A stretch of 64,000 nucleotides of DNA from Fibrobacter sp. (GTDB lineage Bacteria; Fibrobacterota; Fibrobacteria; Fibrobacterales; Fibrobacteraceae), in NCBI GenBank assembly GCA_024399015.1, contig JAKSIC010000002.1, forward strand, positions 176,529 through 240,528. Direction: 5' to 3'. Each line of letters begins with the position of its first letter. Positions within the stretch are counted from its first letter, which is position 1. Below are positions 7,737 to 17,708 of this stretch, one piece after another. The translations under genes were made by a program, and so were the position numbers. The notes under the pieces were generated by a model that saw only the letters and a program-made list of their open reading frames with translations, did no database searches and had not been told where the DNA came from.

Positions 7737-8974
7737 TCAATTTTGCACCTAAGATCCTGGACCCCATTCCCGGCGGCAAATACGTTGTCAACGCCGTGGA
7801 TTATGTGGTGAACTGGGCTAGAGCCAATTCCATTTGGCCCCTCACTTACGGTACCAGCTGCTGCGCTATCGAAATGATGAGTAGCTCCATGGCCCGTTAC
7901 GACATTGCCCGCTTCGGCTCAGAAGTGTTCCGCGCCTCCCCCCGTCAGGCCGACTTGTTCATCCTGGCAGGTACCATTACGAAGCGCATGGCTCCCGCCA
8001 TCCAGATGCTGTGGGAACAGATGCCCGGCCCCAAGTACGTGCTCGCCATGGGCGCCTGCACCATTAGCGGCGGCCCCTTCATTTACGACAACTACTCCGT
8101 GGTCCGCGGCGCCCAGAATATTCTGCCGGTAGACGTTTTCGTTCCTGGTTGCCCGCCCCGCCCCGAAGCATTGTTCCACGGTCTTTTGACCTTACGCGAA
8201 AAGATTTTGAAGGAAACCTGCCGCAACCCCTGGCAGGAAGGCTACCCGGAAGACGTTTCCCGCGTAGACCGCTACCGTGAAGCAGCCAAGGCCTGGGCTG
8301 AACTTGAAAAGATCAAGGACGAGGAAATGGCGGAAGCCCGCGAAAAGTTCAAGGCTGAAAACCCTGACTACAAGAGCACTTTCAAGCCTGTCCGCGTTAC
8401 CAAGGAAGCATTCCCGGAAGTGGAACGCCCGGCTGCAGCAGAACTCACCGCAGGTGAACTCTCCCAGGCTGACATTTTCGGCAAGATCAAGGCTAAGTTC
8501 GAAAGTGCAACGGTGGACGAAGCAATCCTCGCTACCGCAAGTTCCGACAGCCCGGCGGAAATTACACTGGATGTAAAGGACTACTTCGCTGCTACAGAAT
8601 TTGTAAAGAACGATCCGGCCCTCAAGATGGATTACCTCATCGATGTAACCGCCATCGACTACCCGGACCACTTTGAATTGATTACCCAGCTTCGCAGCAT
8701 AGAACTCGGCCACAAGGTCTTCTTCTGCGTGCCGCTCCCGAAGGACGAATCCATTCCCGAGGAAAAGCGCGCCACAAGCCTGCTGGCAAAGGTTCCCAGC
8801 ATCACGGCCCTGTACCCCGCCGCAAGCATCAAGGAACGGGAGGTCTACGACATGTTCGGCATCAAGTTCGAAGGTCACGACGACCTGCGCCGCATTTTCC
8901 TGGACAAGGATTTCGTCGGTTTCCCGCTGCGTAAAGATTTTACTAACCCTGAAATGATTAAGAGGCCCGTATGA
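7727..8974 (+). CDS. nuoBC: fused complex I subunits NuoB-NuoC
   Basis: A 415-residue fusion. Residues about 1-165 are NuoB, the subunit that holds iron-sulfur cluster N2: the Cys ligands are seen in [16 protein letters not shown] and PGCPPRPE. Residues about 165-270 form a charged Ala/Glu/Lys-rich linker. Residues about 270-415 are NuoC, with [18 protein letters not shown] and [20 protein letters not shown]. The start chosen is the ATG at 7727, preceded by AAAAAAGG and overlapping nuoA by 10 bases; an upstream TTG (7706) has no such support. NuoC-NuoD fusion is the well-known arrangement (E. coli), so a B-C fusion with separate NuoD is less usual. The gene overlaps nuoD by four bases. Confidence 0.92.
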   Translation: MGIINFAPKILDPIPGGKYVVNAVDYVVNWARANSIWPLTYGTSCCAIEMMSSSMARYDIARFGSEVFRASPRQADLFILAGTITKRMAPAIQMLWEQMPGPKYVLAMGACTISGGPFIYDNYSVVRGAQNILPVDVFVPGCPPRPEALFHGLLTLREKILKETCRNPWQEGYPEDVSRVDRYREAAKAWAELEKIKDEEMAEAREKFKAENPDYKSTFKPVRVTKEAFPEVERPAAAELTAGELSQADIFGKIKAKFESATVDEAILATASSDSPAEITLDVKDYFAATEFVKNDPALKMDYLIDVTAIDYPDHFELITQLRSIELGHKVFFCVPLPKDESIPEEKRATSLLAKVPSITALYPAASIKEREVYDMFGIKFEGHDDLRRIFLDKDFVGFPLRKDFTNPEMIKRPV

Positions 8975-10122
8975 GTATGACACAGCTCCCTCCGGGATTC
9001 AAAATCATCCGTGACGAAAATAGCGAAGCCTATTCCGACGAATTCTTCGTCAACATGGGCCCGCAGCACCCCAGTACACATGGTGCCCTTCGCCTTGCCA
9101 TCCGCATGGACGGTGAAACCATCGTAGAACTGGTTCCCCATCACGGTTACATTCACCGCGGCATGGAAAAGCAGGCCGAGTCCATGAGCTACCTGCAGTA
9201 CATTCCCATGTCCGACCGTCAGGACTACCTGACCGCCATCCAGAACAACCTAGGTGTGGTTCTCGCCTACGAAAAAGGCATGAACGTAGGCGTTCCTCTT
9301 CGTCAGGAATATATCCGCGTCATGCTGCAGGAACTTGGCCGTATTGCAAGCCACCTGGTGTTCTTCGGCTGCTTCGGCGGCGACCTGGGCGGACAAACCT
9401 GCTTGCTCTTCGGTTTCAAGGAACGTGAAATGATTCACGACATCCTGGAAGAAGTCACCGGTTCTCGCTTGACCATGAACTTCTTTAGACCGGGTGGCAG
9501 CCGTTTCGACGTGCCCGACACCTTTATTCCTCGTGTAAAGGCTTTCCTGGAACACCTGGAAACCACCATGAAGGATTACGAACGTTTCCTCAGCAAGAAC
9601 GTAATCGTTCGCGAACGTAGCATCGGTATCGGCGTTCTCTCCAAGGAAGACGCCATCGCCTACGCATGCTCTGGCCCCGTGGCCCGCGCAAGCGGCGTAA
9701 ACTTCGACGTTCGTCGCAACAATCCTTACAGCATTTACAGCCAGCTGGAATTTGATGTGCCTGTGACCTACAATGGTGACTGCTACGACCGCTACAATGT
9801 TCGTATCGCAGAAATCCACGAATCCATGCGCATCCTTCGCCAGTGCATTGACAAGTTCCCCGCCGAAGGTCCGTGGCGCAGCAAGGAAAAGCCCGTAAAG
9901 CTGAATCCTGGCCGCTACTACAGCGAAATCGAAACCGCCAAGGGCCTTTACGCAACCTACGTGGTGGCTGCTGCAGGCGACAAGCCTTACCGCATTCATA
10001 CCCGCGGCCCCAGCTTCCCCCATATTGGCGTATTGAACAAGATGTGCCAGGGCTTGACCGTTTCGGACTTGGTGACCATCATGGCCACCCTGGACCCTGT
10101 GATCCCGGAAATTGACAGGTAG
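8971..10122 (+). CDS. nuoD: complex I subunit NuoD (49-kDa-like)
   Basis: This 383-residue protein is the peripheral-arm subunit that forms the quinone pocket with NuoB. It carries [46 protein letters not shown] and [15 protein letters not shown], all conserved in NuoD and related to the large subunit of NiFe hydrogenases. The hydrogenase-type Ni-ligand Cys residues are absent, as expected. It begins within an ATGA overlap with nuoBC, and nuoH follows after 8 bases. Confidence 0.94.
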   Translation: MSMTQLPPGFKIIRDENSEAYSDEFFVNMGPQHPSTHGALRLAIRMDGETIVELVPHHGYIHRGMEKQAESMSYLQYIPMSDRQDYLTAIQNNLGVVLAYEKGMNVGVPLRQEYIRVMLQELGRIASHLVFFGCFGGDLGGQTCLLFGFKEREMIHDILEEVTGSRLTMNFFRPGGSRFDVPDTFIPRVKAFLEHLETTMKDYERFLSKNVIVRERSIGIGVLSKEDAIAYACSGPVARASGVNFDVRRNNPYSIYSQLEFDVPVTYNGDCYDRYNVRIAEIHESMRILRQCIDKFPAEGPWRSKEKPVKLNPGRYYSEIETAKGLYATYVVAAAGDKPYRIHTRGPSFPHIGVLNKMCQGLTVSDLVTIMATLDPVIPEIDR

Positions 10123-10130
10123 GTAATTAC

Positions 10131-11252
10131 ATGTTCGTTCCCTCCATAACAAATCCTGTTGGCGACTTTGTACGAGAATGGGTACCGAAGCTTGCAGAAT
10201 ATCTGCCGGCAGCAATTCAGTCCGATACCTTGAACAATATCGTTGCCTTTTTGATTAACGCCGTCATCTGCGTTATCGCAGTCTGCGTCGTGAACATCGG
10301 TTCCGCACCGATCCTCATCTACATGGAACGTAAGGTTTGCGCTCATGTGCAATGCCGCTTGGGCCCCATGCGCCTTGGTTGGCACGGTACCATCCAGACC
10401 ATCGCCGACGTTCTGAAGATGCTCTTCAAGGAAGTCTACGCACCTGGTGGAGTAGACAAGTTCGTCTACTTCTTGGCTCCGCTGATTGTGCTGATTGCAC
10501 CCTTCATGGTGGCAGCATTGATCCCCTTCGGCCAGAACCTGGTGGTTGCAGACATCGACATGGGCATTCCCCTGATTATCGCCATCAACGGTTTCGGCGT
10601 GCTGGGCATTTTGCTTGGCGGCTGGTCCAGTAACAACAAGTACTCCTTGCTTGGTGCTCTTCGTAGCGGCGCTCAGATGATCAGCTACGAAATCTCCTTT
10701 GCCTTGGTGCTTTTGTTCGTGGTCATGATTTCCGGATCCACCAACCTGATGACCATTACCCAGACCCAGAGCGGCACCGTCTTTGACTGGATGATTTTCA
10801 AGGTTCCCGTACTTGGCTTTATCGCCTTCATCCTGTTCTTCATTTCTTCTACTGCAGAAATGAACCGCGCACCTTTCGACATTGCCGAAGCTGAACAGGA
10901 ATTGACCGGCGGTTATCATACTGAATATAACGGCACCCCGTTCGCCATGTTCTACTTGGCAGAATACATCGCATTGGTGACCAACTCCTCCCTGGCAGTG
11001 ACTTGCTTCCTGGGCGGTTTCCACGCACCTTGCCTGGGCATTGCCGCAATTGACGGATACCTCACCATGATTCCGGGAGTTATCTGGTTCTTCGCCAAGG
11101 TATTCTTTATGATTTGGTGCTACATGATGGTCCGCTGGACTTTTGTCCGCCCCCGTGTAGACCAGCTGATGAGTTTTGAATGGAAATTCCTGCTGCCCCT
11201 GAACCTGCTGATGCTGGTGGCTGGCGCTGCTTATGTGGCTTTGGTAGGCTAA
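10131..11252 (+). CDS. nuoH: complex I subunit NuoH
   Basis: A 373-residue polytopic membrane protein of the NuoH/ND1 family, with about eight transmembrane helices. Landmarks are YMERKVCAHVQCRLGPMRLG near residue 63, the quinone-loop charged stretch EMNRAPFDIAEAEQELTGGYHTEY, and the late VRWTFVRPRVDQLM. NuoH joins the quinone pocket to the proton-pumping arm. The ERK...R-GP and E-x-E-L-x-G-x-x-x-E residues thought to matter for coupling are intact. Confidence 0.94.
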   Translation: MFVPSITNPVGDFVREWVPKLAEYLPAAIQSDTLNNIVAFLINAVICVIAVCVVNIGSAPILIYMERKVCAHVQCRLGPMRLGWHGTIQTIADVLKMLFKEVYAPGGVDKFVYFLAPLIVLIAPFMVAALIPFGQNLVVADIDMGIPLIIAINGFGVLGILLGGWSSNNKYSLLGALRSGAQMISYEISFALVLLFVVMISGSTNLMTITQTQSGTVFDWMIFKVPVLGFIAFILFFISSTAEMNRAPFDIAEAEQELTGGYHTEYNGTPFAMFYLAEYIALVTNSSLAVTCFLGGFHAPCLGIAAIDGYLTMIPGVIWFFAKVFFMIWCYMMVRWTFVRPRVDQLMSFEWKFLLPLNLLMLVAGAAYVALVG

Positions 11253-11266
11253 GGTAGAGGTATTTT

Positions 11267-11743
11267 ATGGATCAGAAAAAGATTTCTACAAAACAGTACT
11301 TCAAGACTTACTTGAAAAAGTGCGTTACTGGCCCGTGGAGCCTTCTCTGCGGTTTGTCCGTGAGCCTCAAGTATTTCTTCAATCCGAAAAAGATTGTCAC
11401 GGAACAGTATCCGGAAAATCGCAAAACCTTGAAGATGCACGAACGTTTCCGCGGCCGCCTTTCCATGGTGGAAGACGCCGAAGGTAACAACCGCTGCACC
11501 GCTTGCGGCATGTGCGAACGTAGCTGCCCCAATGGAAGCATCAACGTTCAAGCAACAAAGAACATCGCCGGCAAGAAGGTCCTGGGTCGTTACGTGTATC
11601 ACTTTGCAAGTTGCACCCAGTGCGGCCTCTGCGTAGAAGCCTGCCCCTTCGGCGCCATCGAAATGGCTCCTGAATTTGAAGTGGCTACTACCGACATCAA
11701 CTCGCTGGAAATGATTTTGAACAAGAAGGAGGGTCAAGGCTAA
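11267..11743 (+). CDS. nuoI: complex I subunit NuoI, 2x[4Fe-4S] ferredoxin-like
   Basis: A 158-residue protein with two complete C-x2-C-x2-C-x3-C-P cluster motifs: CTACGMCERSCP and CTQCGLCVEACP. These hold clusters N6a and N6b, which pass electrons toward NuoB. The N-terminal 60 residues are amphipathic and basic, as in other NuoI. Because no NuoEFG genes lie here, NuoI may be the entry point for electrons from a ferredoxin or another partner. Its stop overlaps the nuoJ start. Confidence 0.93.
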   Translation: MDQKKISTKQYFKTYLKKCVTGPWSLLCGLSVSLKYFFNPKKIVTEQYPENRKTLKMHERFRGRLSMVEDAEGNNRCTACGMCERSCPNGSINVQATKNIAGKKVLGRYVYHFASCTQCGLCVEACPFGAIEMAPEFEVATTDINSLEMILNKKEGQG

Positions 11744-12306
11744 TGTTCCCGGATCTTTCAAGTTTGGCAAACGTATTCCCCACAGGCGGAATCGACATTG
11801 CCTTCTACGTGGTCGCATTCGTCATGGTGGTGACAGCCATCTGCACTGTTGCGGTCAAGAACATTTTGCAGAGCGCAGTATTCCTCATTTTCTCCTTTGT
11901 AGGAACTACCGTTCTCTACTTGCTGCTCCACGCTGAATTCAACGCCCTGGCACAGATCATGGTGTACATCGGCGGCGTGGTCATCTTCGTTATCTTCACC
12001 ATCTTGCTCACAAGCCATTTGGGCGAAGAAGCTTTCTCCACGAAGATTCCCCGCTACTTTGCAGCATTCGCAATTTCCATTGCATTCGTCGCCATCATGG
12101 CCAAGTGCCTGGTGCCGGTGCAGGAACTTGTAACTACCGCAGCAACAGCTCCCGAAGGATTCGCATCCTTGAAGGCATTGTCTGTTCGCCTGCTGGGCTA
12201 TGGCGCCGACGGTTTCATCCTTCCCTTTGAAATCGTAAGTATCCTGCTGCTCGCAACCTTGATTGGCGCAATTACCATTGCTCGCCGCGGCAAGGAGGAA
12301 AAGTAA
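11743..12306 (+). CDS. nuoJ: complex I subunit NuoJ
   Basis: A 187-residue membrane protein with five predicted helices; the motif LLLHAEFNALAQIMVYIGGVVIFVIF is the NuoJ/ND6 signature that contains the pi-bulge helix. It overlaps nuoI and nuoK by one base on each side, so it is tightly coupled in translation. Confidence 0.92.
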   Translation: MFPDLSSLANVFPTGGIDIAFYVVAFVMVVTAICTVAVKNILQSAVFLIFSFVGTTVLYLLLHAEFNALAQIMVYIGGVVIFVIFTILLTSHLGEEAFSTKIPRYFAAFAISIAFVAIMAKCLVPVQELVTTAATAPEGFASLKALSVRLLGYGADGFILPFEIVSILLLATLIGAITIARRGKEEK

Positions 12307-12611
12307 TGACTTTGATGAATTGCCTTATCCTCTCGTTCATCCTCTTTGGCATTGGCCTTTGGGGCCTTATGCGTCGCCGTCACTTGGTGGGCATGTTGAT
12401 TTCCACCGAAATCATGCTGAACGCAGCCAACATGAACTTTATCTCGTTTGCCTACTTTAGCGCAAAGGACGCTACCGCAGGTTCCGTGTTTAGCATTTTC
12501 GTCATCGCAGTGACTGCATGCGAAATGGCAGTGGCCTTGGCCATTATCGTTAGCATGTATCGTCGTCGCAAGAGCCTTGACGTAGAACAGTTGAGGGATC
12601 TCCATGATTAA
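12306..12611 (+). CDS. nuoK: complex I subunit NuoK
   Basis: A 101-residue protein with three helices and the NuoK/ND4L pattern: an early LFGIGLWGLMRRRHLVGMLISTEIMLNAANMNF stretch with the conserved membrane Glu of STEIMLNA, and a second Glu in VTACEMAVALAI. These two Glu are part of the proton path. It overlaps the next gene, nuoL, by 8 bases. Confidence 0.93.
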   Translation: MTLMNCLILSFILFGIGLWGLMRRRHLVGMLISTEIMLNAANMNFISFAYFSAKDATAGSVFSIFVIAVTACEMAVALAIIVSMYRRRKSLDVEQLRDLHD

Positions 12612-14559
12612 TGACGTCTCTATCAGCTATCTCATTTTCCTGATGCCGCTCCTCACTTTCGTGGTGAACGGCCTCTTCCTGGGCAAGCGTTCCGCCAAGG
12701 GTGCCGCAGCATTCGCCATCGTCTGCAACGGTATTGCCATGGTTTCAGCATTGCTGCTTGCCGTCAGCTACTTCACTTCCGGCTATGCCCCGCAGAAAGC
12801 GATTCTCTTTGAACTTCCCTTCTTGAAGTTCGCAGAAACCTTCGCTGCAAACATTGGCCTCCTGGTAGACCCCCTTTCCATCATGATGCTGGTGGTGGTT
12901 ACCTTCATCGCGTTCCTGGTGAACATATACAGCGTAGGCTATATGCGCGGCGACCGTGCAGAAGGTCGATTCTTCGCACTGCTTTCCCTGTTCAGCTTTA
13001 GCATGCTTGGCCTTGTGGCCGCAACCAACCTTTTCCAGATGTTCATCTTCTGGGAACTGGTGGGCGTCTCCAGCTACCTGCTTATCGGTTTCTGGTACCA
13101 CAAGCCTTCTGCAGTTAGTGCTTCCAAGCAGGCATTCATCCTCACCCGCTTTGCCGACAGTTTCTTCCTGCTGGGCATCGTGATCGTGAGCTTCGTGGTA
13201 CAGAGCTTTGACTTCGAAAAGATCAACGCCCTTACCTTGAGTGCATTCCAGAGCCAGACTATTGATCTCGGCTTTATGGTGATGACCAAGGCAGAAGCTC
13301 TTGTTCTCGGCGGCGTCCTGATTTTCACCGGTGGCTGGGGCAAGTCTGCAATGTTCCCCATGCACATTTGGTTGCCGAATGCTATGGAAGGTCCGACCCC
13401 GGTTTCCTCCATCATTCACAGTGCCACCATGGTGGTGGCTGGCGTTTACCTGGTAGCTCGTCTGTTCCCCTTCTTCGCTCTCAGCGGAAGCACCATGAAC
13501 TTGATTATGGTGGTGGGCGCATTCACTATGGTATTTGCAGCTGTTATCGCCTGCACTCAGAAGGATATTAAGCGCATTCTCGCTTACTCTACCCTTTCTC
13601 AGTTGGGTTACATGATGTTCTCCCTGGGCGCTTGCCGTATGGGTGACGTTGTGGTCACCACCGGCTGGACCGCATCTACCTACCACATTTTCACTCACGC
13701 ATTCTTCAAGTGCAGCTTGTTCCTTATCGCAGGTTCCCTGATTCATCAGGTTCATACCAACGATTTGGACGCCATGGGCGGTCTCCGCAAGAAGATGCCC
13801 TTGACCTATGTCTGCGCATTGATTTCCATTCTCGCCATTTCCGGCATCCCGCCGTTCTCCGGTTTCTTCTCCAAGGACGAAATCATTCTGACGGCATTCC
13901 AGGGACACCATTACGTGGTATTCGGTTTGGCTCTCCTGACCAGCGGCCTCACCACCTTCTACATGTTCCGTCTGTTCTTCCTTGCCTTCCACGGCGCACC
14001 CCGCTCCGAAAGCGTCAAGGCCGGACACGTTCACGAAGACTTCTTTATGACTCTCCCCATTGCAATTCTTGCCGTGCCTGCTTTGGCCAGCGGTTTTGCA
14101 GCAAAGGGTCTGTTTGAAGAATTCTTTGTTCCGGGCAAGTTGAATGTTCCGCAGTTGGTTCAGTTGGCAGAAGCCCACTGGATTCCCTACGTTGCCGTAG
14201 CAATCGCAGTTGTAGCACTGCTCATCGCCTGGGTTCTTTACGCAAGCCCCAAGGCTAAGGTTGAACGCGCCCTCGACGACATCAACCGCGGCAGCGTCTA
14301 CAAGGTGATTTACCACAAGTTCTATTTCGATGAAATGTACTACGCCGTGGTTCGCCAGTTCGTTATCGGCGGCATTGCTCGCGCAGCTCGTTTCATCCAG
14401 GATTACATCATCGAAGGTATCCTCGCTTTCGTCGTGTGGTTCGTACATACATTGGGCAGTCTCGTTCGTCGCGCCCAGAGCGGCAACTTGACTTTCTACC
14501 TGGGAACCCTGGTGGTCGGCGTACTGCTGTGGCGTTTCTTCGGTCAGCTTCCGTTTTAA
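12604..14559 (+). CDS. nuoL: complex I antiporter-like subunit NuoL
   Basis: A 651-residue antiporter-like subunit, the most distal proton channel. It shows the NuoL/ND5 signatures MFIFWELVGVSSYLLIGFWY, WGKSAMFPMHIWLPNAMEGPTPVSSIIHSATMV and the C-terminal lateral helix region near RAARFIQDYIIEGILAFVVW. The Glu of FWELVG and the Lys of GGWGKSA, needed for pumping in the family, are present. It starts inside nuoK. An unusually strong codon bias leaves long stop-free shadows on the other strand. Confidence 0.94.
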   Translation: MINDVSISYLIFLMPLLTFVVNGLFLGKRSAKGAAAFAIVCNGIAMVSALLLAVSYFTSGYAPQKAILFELPFLKFAETFAANIGLLVDPLSIMMLVVVTFIAFLVNIYSVGYMRGDRAEGRFFALLSLFSFSMLGLVAATNLFQMFIFWELVGVSSYLLIGFWYHKPSAVSASKQAFILTRFADSFFLLGIVIVSFVVQSFDFEKINALTLSAFQSQTIDLGFMVMTKAEALVLGGVLIFTGGWGKSAMFPMHIWLPNAMEGPTPVSSIIHSATMVVAGVYLVARLFPFFALSGSTMNLIMVVGAFTMVFAAVIACTQKDIKRILAYSTLSQLGYMMFSLGACRMGDVVVTTGWTASTYHIFTHAFFKCSLFLIAGSLIHQVHTNDLDAMGGLRKKMPLTYVCALISILAISGIPPFSGFFSKDEIILTAFQGHHYVVFGLALLTSGLTTFYMFRLFFLAFHGAPRSESVKAGHVHEDFFMTLPIAILAVPALASGFAAKGLFEEFFVPGKLNVPQLVQLAEAHWIPYVAVAIAVVALLIAWVLYASPKAKVERALDDINRGSVYKVIYHKFYFDEMYYAVVRQFVIGGIARAARFIQDYIIEGILAFVVWFVHTLGSLVRRAQSGNLTFYLGTLVVGVLLWRFFGQLPF

Positions 14560-14581
14560 GGATTGAGAGGTTATAAGTACT

Positions 14582-16111
14582 ATGGATACATTACTTTTTA
14601 ATCTGATTTGGCTCATCCCGCTTTTGACAGTTCTCGTCTGCGTTCCAATTCCGGGAACCAAGGCAAAACTGATCAAGGGCATTCATGCCTTCTCCGGAAC
14701 TTTCGTTCTGGCTTTGGTGGGATACCTCACCTACCGAGTTTACGCTCTTTCCGGAACTCCTATTGATGACAAGGCAGCCCCGCTGTTCCTCCGATTCTTT
14801 ACGGACATTCCCTGGATCAATTCCCTGAACGCACACTACATCGTTGGCGCCGACGGCCTCAACATGTTCCTGTTGCTCCTTACCGCGGTAATCGTGTGGG
14901 GCGGCATTCTCGTAAGCTGGGAAATCAAGGGAAACCAGAAGGTATTCTTCGCCTTGATCCAGATGCTTGCCACAAGCGTCTACGGCGTGTTCATGAGCAT
15001 GGACTTGGTTTTGTTCTTCGTGTTCTACGAAATGGAAGCACTGTGCATGTACCTGATGATTGCCGGTTACGGTTCCGGCCGCAAGGATTACGGTGGTAAG
15101 AAACTTACCTTGACTCTCGCCTTCGGCTCCTCCATGATTTTGGCAACCCTTTTCGGCCTCTACTTCGAAAGCGGTTCTACCAGCTGGAGCCTTGTGGAAC
15201 TTTCCAAGATTACCCTCCCCACAAGTTTCCAGATGTGGGCATTCCCCCTGATGTTCATGGGCTTTGCCGTTAGCTCCTCTTTGTTCCCGTTCCACTTCTG
15301 GAGCCCGGACGGTCATGCATCTGCGCCTACCGCAGTTTCTATGCTGGCAGCAGGCGTCATGATGAAGATGGGTGCATATGGGTGCCTTCGCGTCGCCATG
15401 TTCCTTATGCCGGAAGCAGCAAAGGTTTGGCTCCCCTACGTTGTGGCTCTCCTGATCTTCAACGTGGTTCTCGGCCCATTCATTGCCCTTCGCCACAAGG
15501 ACCTTAAGTACATCACAGCTTACAGTTCCATCAGCCACTTGGGCCTTATCTTCCTGGGCCTCGCCGCCATCACTCCGGTGGGTCTCCGCGGCGCATCCCT
15601 CCAGATGATTTCCCACGGTTTCTTGACTGGTTTGTTCTTCGCAACCATCGGTATGATTTACGAGCGTACCCACACTCGTGACATTACCGAAATGGGCGGC
15701 ATCATGCGCAAGGTACCCTTCCTTGGCGTAGGCTTCGCTATTGCAGGTTTCGCAGGCCTCGGCTTGCCGGGCTTCAGCGGATTCGTTGCAGAAAGCAACA
15801 TTTTCATTGGCGCTTTCGCTCAGGATTCCACCCTCACCCGCGTCGTGACAATCCTTGCAATTCTTTCTATCACCACCACGGCAGTTTACATTCTGCAGAC
15901 TGCAAACCGCATGCTCCACGGCAATATGCCCGCCAAGTACGAAACTTTGACCGATGCAAACCTTCGCGAAAAGATTGTGGTTGTGGTTCTCGTTCTCTGC
16001 TTGCTTTTGATCGGTATTTTCCCGGGTTGGATTGCAGATATGCTTGACCAGAGCATCGCTCCCATCTTTGCAAAACTTGCAGCAGCCCAAGCACCGGTGA
16101 TTGGAGGTTAA
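14582..16111 (+). CDS. nuoM: complex I antiporter-like subunit NuoM
   Basis: A 509-residue NuoM/ND4 homologue. Landmarks are VLFFVFYEMEALCMYLMI with the key Glu, FPFHFWSPDGHASAPTAVSMLAAGVMMKMGAYG, and LKYITAYSSISHLG. It begins 22 bases after nuoL, with GAGAGG upstream of its ATG. Its stop is followed after one base by the nuoN start. Confidence 0.93.
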   Translation: MDTLLFNLIWLIPLLTVLVCVPIPGTKAKLIKGIHAFSGTFVLALVGYLTYRVYALSGTPIDDKAAPLFLRFFTDIPWINSLNAHYIVGADGLNMFLLLLTAVIVWGGILVSWEIKGNQKVFFALIQMLATSVYGVFMSMDLVLFFVFYEMEALCMYLMIAGYGSGRKDYGGKKLTLTLAFGSSMILATLFGLYFESGSTSWSLVELSKITLPTSFQMWAFPLMFMGFAVSSSLFPFHFWSPDGHASAPTAVSMLAAGVMMKMGAYGCLRVAMFLMPEAAKVWLPYVVALLIFNVVLGPFIALRHKDLKYITAYSSISHLGLIFLGLAAITPVGLRGASLQMISHGFLTGLFFATIGMIYERTHTRDITEMGGIMRKVPFLGVGFAIAGFAGLGLPGFSGFVAESNIFIGAFAQDSTLTRVVTILAILSITTTAVYILQTANRMLHGNMPAKYETLTDANLREKIVVVVLVLCLLLIGIFPGWIADMLDQSIAPIFAKLAAAQAPVIGG

Positions 16112-16112
16112 A

Positions 16113-17549
16113 ATGAGTTTTACTGTACCTAATTTCATCATCCCCGATCTCGTTCTTCTGATTCTTCCCTTCCTCGTGATCGGATGCCGCCTGGTCATCA
16201 AGAATTCCAAGTTGCCTTGGCGCTTGGCTTGCGTTGGCCTCATCGCAGTATTCGTGATGCTGAACTTCTTACCCCTAGTTGGCGGCGAAGGCAATTACTT
16301 TATCAGCAATTGGCGCGTAGACGACTTCGGCATTCTCATGCGCGAAGTGCTTACCTTGAGCGCCCTGCTGGGTCTGCTCCTGGCAAAGGACTACTTTGAC
16401 CATGGCGCCGATGGCAAGCCCCAGATGAACCAGATTGCAGAATTCGCAGGAACCGTGGCATTCGCAACCTTCGGCGGTTACATTGTTGTATCCGCATGCG
16501 ATTTGCTCACCTTCTTCCTGGGCCTGGAAATGGCAACCATCCCCATGTACATTCTGACCGCTTGGAACAAGAAAGACCAGATGGGTTCCGAAGCAGCCAC
16601 CAAGTACATCTTGATGGGTTCTGTGGCAACCGCATTTGAATTGTTCGGTTTCAGCTACCTCTACGGTTTCGCAGGCTCTATCAGCTTCGACGTCATCCAG
16701 AGCGCCGCTGCCGCAGGAACATCTCCGCTGCTGTGGATCGCCGTGCTGTTCCTCTTCTGCGGAATCGGTTTCAAGCTGACCCTGTTCCCATTCTACACCT
16801 GGGCTCCGGACGTTTACGAAGGCGCACCGTCTCCTGTTACCGCACTTTTGGCTGTAACTTCCAAGGCAACCGCCATCGCATTCCTCGTTGTCCTGATTTA
16901 CGGCCCGTTGGCTCCTGTGCAGGAACAGATTGCACCGCTGATCGCTCTTCTCGCAGGTGTTACCTTGTTCGTAGGCAACCTGGGCGCTTTGAAGCAGAGC
17001 CGTCTCCGCCGTTTCATGGCTTACAGCTCTATCGCTCAGGCTGGTTACATCATGGTTGCACTCCTCGGCCCTGCCGACACAGCAAAGACAGCCATCATCT
17101 ACTACCTGTTCCTCTACACCTTGGCTAACTACCTGGCATTCTTCGTGTTCGGCGTTATTGGCCATCGTCGCGAAGAATCCTTCGATTCTCTCAGAGGTCT
17201 TTCCAAGCAGAACGTGAGCCTTGCAACCGCTTTGGCAGTAGCAATGTTCAGCTTGGCAGGTATTCCGCCTCTTGCAGGTTTCTTCGGTAAGTTCCACTTG
17301 TTCTTCAGCGGTGCATCCACTGGTCACTACGCTCTCGTGGTATTTGCCGTTCTGAACAACGTGTTGGCTCTCTACTACTACTTGCAGGTCATCAAGAGTG
17401 CCTGGGCTGACGAACCGGAAGGAGAACTTACTCCCCTCCGTATGACCAAGCGTCAGATTATCGTCACCTTCCTACTGACCGCAGCAGTGATCCTCATGGG
17501 TGTTCTCCCCCACTTGAGCAACAACATCTTCGCAGGATTCTCTCTGTAG
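16113..17549 (+). CDS. nuoN: complex I antiporter-like subunit NuoN
   Basis: A 478-residue NuoN/ND2 homologue, the last gene of the operon. It has LTFFLGLEMATIPMYILTAW, FKLTLFPFYTWAPDVYEGAPSPVTALLAVTSKA, RLRRFMAYSSIAQAGYIMV and SLAGIPPLAGFFGKF. The start taken is the ATG at 16113, with GGAGG at 16103-16107; a TTG at 16101 is in frame but would lie on the ribosome site. A strong terminator follows. Confidence 0.93.
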   Translation: MSFTVPNFIIPDLVLLILPFLVIGCRLVIKNSKLPWRLACVGLIAVFVMLNFLPLVGGEGNYFISNWRVDDFGILMREVLTLSALLGLLLAKDYFDHGADGKPQMNQIAEFAGTVAFATFGGYIVVSACDLLTFFLGLEMATIPMYILTAWNKKDQMGSEAATKYILMGSVATAFELFGFSYLYGFAGSISFDVIQSAAAAGTSPLLWIAVLFLFCGIGFKLTLFPFYTWAPDVYEGAPSPVTALLAVTSKATAIAFLVVLIYGPLAPVQEQIAPLIALLAGVTLFVGNLGALKQSRLRRFMAYSSIAQAGYIMVALLGPADTAKTAIIYYLFLYTLANYLAFFVFGVIGHRREESFDSLRGLSKQNVSLATALAVAMFSLAGIPPLAGFFGKFHLFFSGASTGHYALVVFAVLNNVLALYYYLQVIKSAWADEPEGELTPLRMTKRQIIVTFLLTAAVILMGVLPHLSNNIFAGFSL

Positions 17550-17572
17550 ATTTTCCCAAAAGATTCTTGATC

Positions 17573-17602
17573 AACGGTCCGCTTTTACGCGGGCCGTTTT
17601 TC
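17573..17602 (+). terminator. terminator of the nuo operon
   Basis: ACGGTCCGC - ttttac - GCGGGCCGT stem (one G-T pair) followed by TTTTT. It lies 24 bases after the nuoN stop. Confidence 0.85.
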
Positions 17603-17708
17603 GTACTCATTTGTAACCATATTCAGGAACGAACCCGTCCTTTGTCGCTAGCCAAAATGCTAGATTATGTATGGTAAATTTTAACCCTCCATTCAATGGA
17701 AATCATAT

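Noticed and set aside
12745..16294. Long minus-strand frames opposite nuoL, nuoM and nuoN
   Set aside because: They are low-complexity His/Glu/Gln-rich products of reading membrane-protein codons backwards. The nuo genes on the plus strand are certain.
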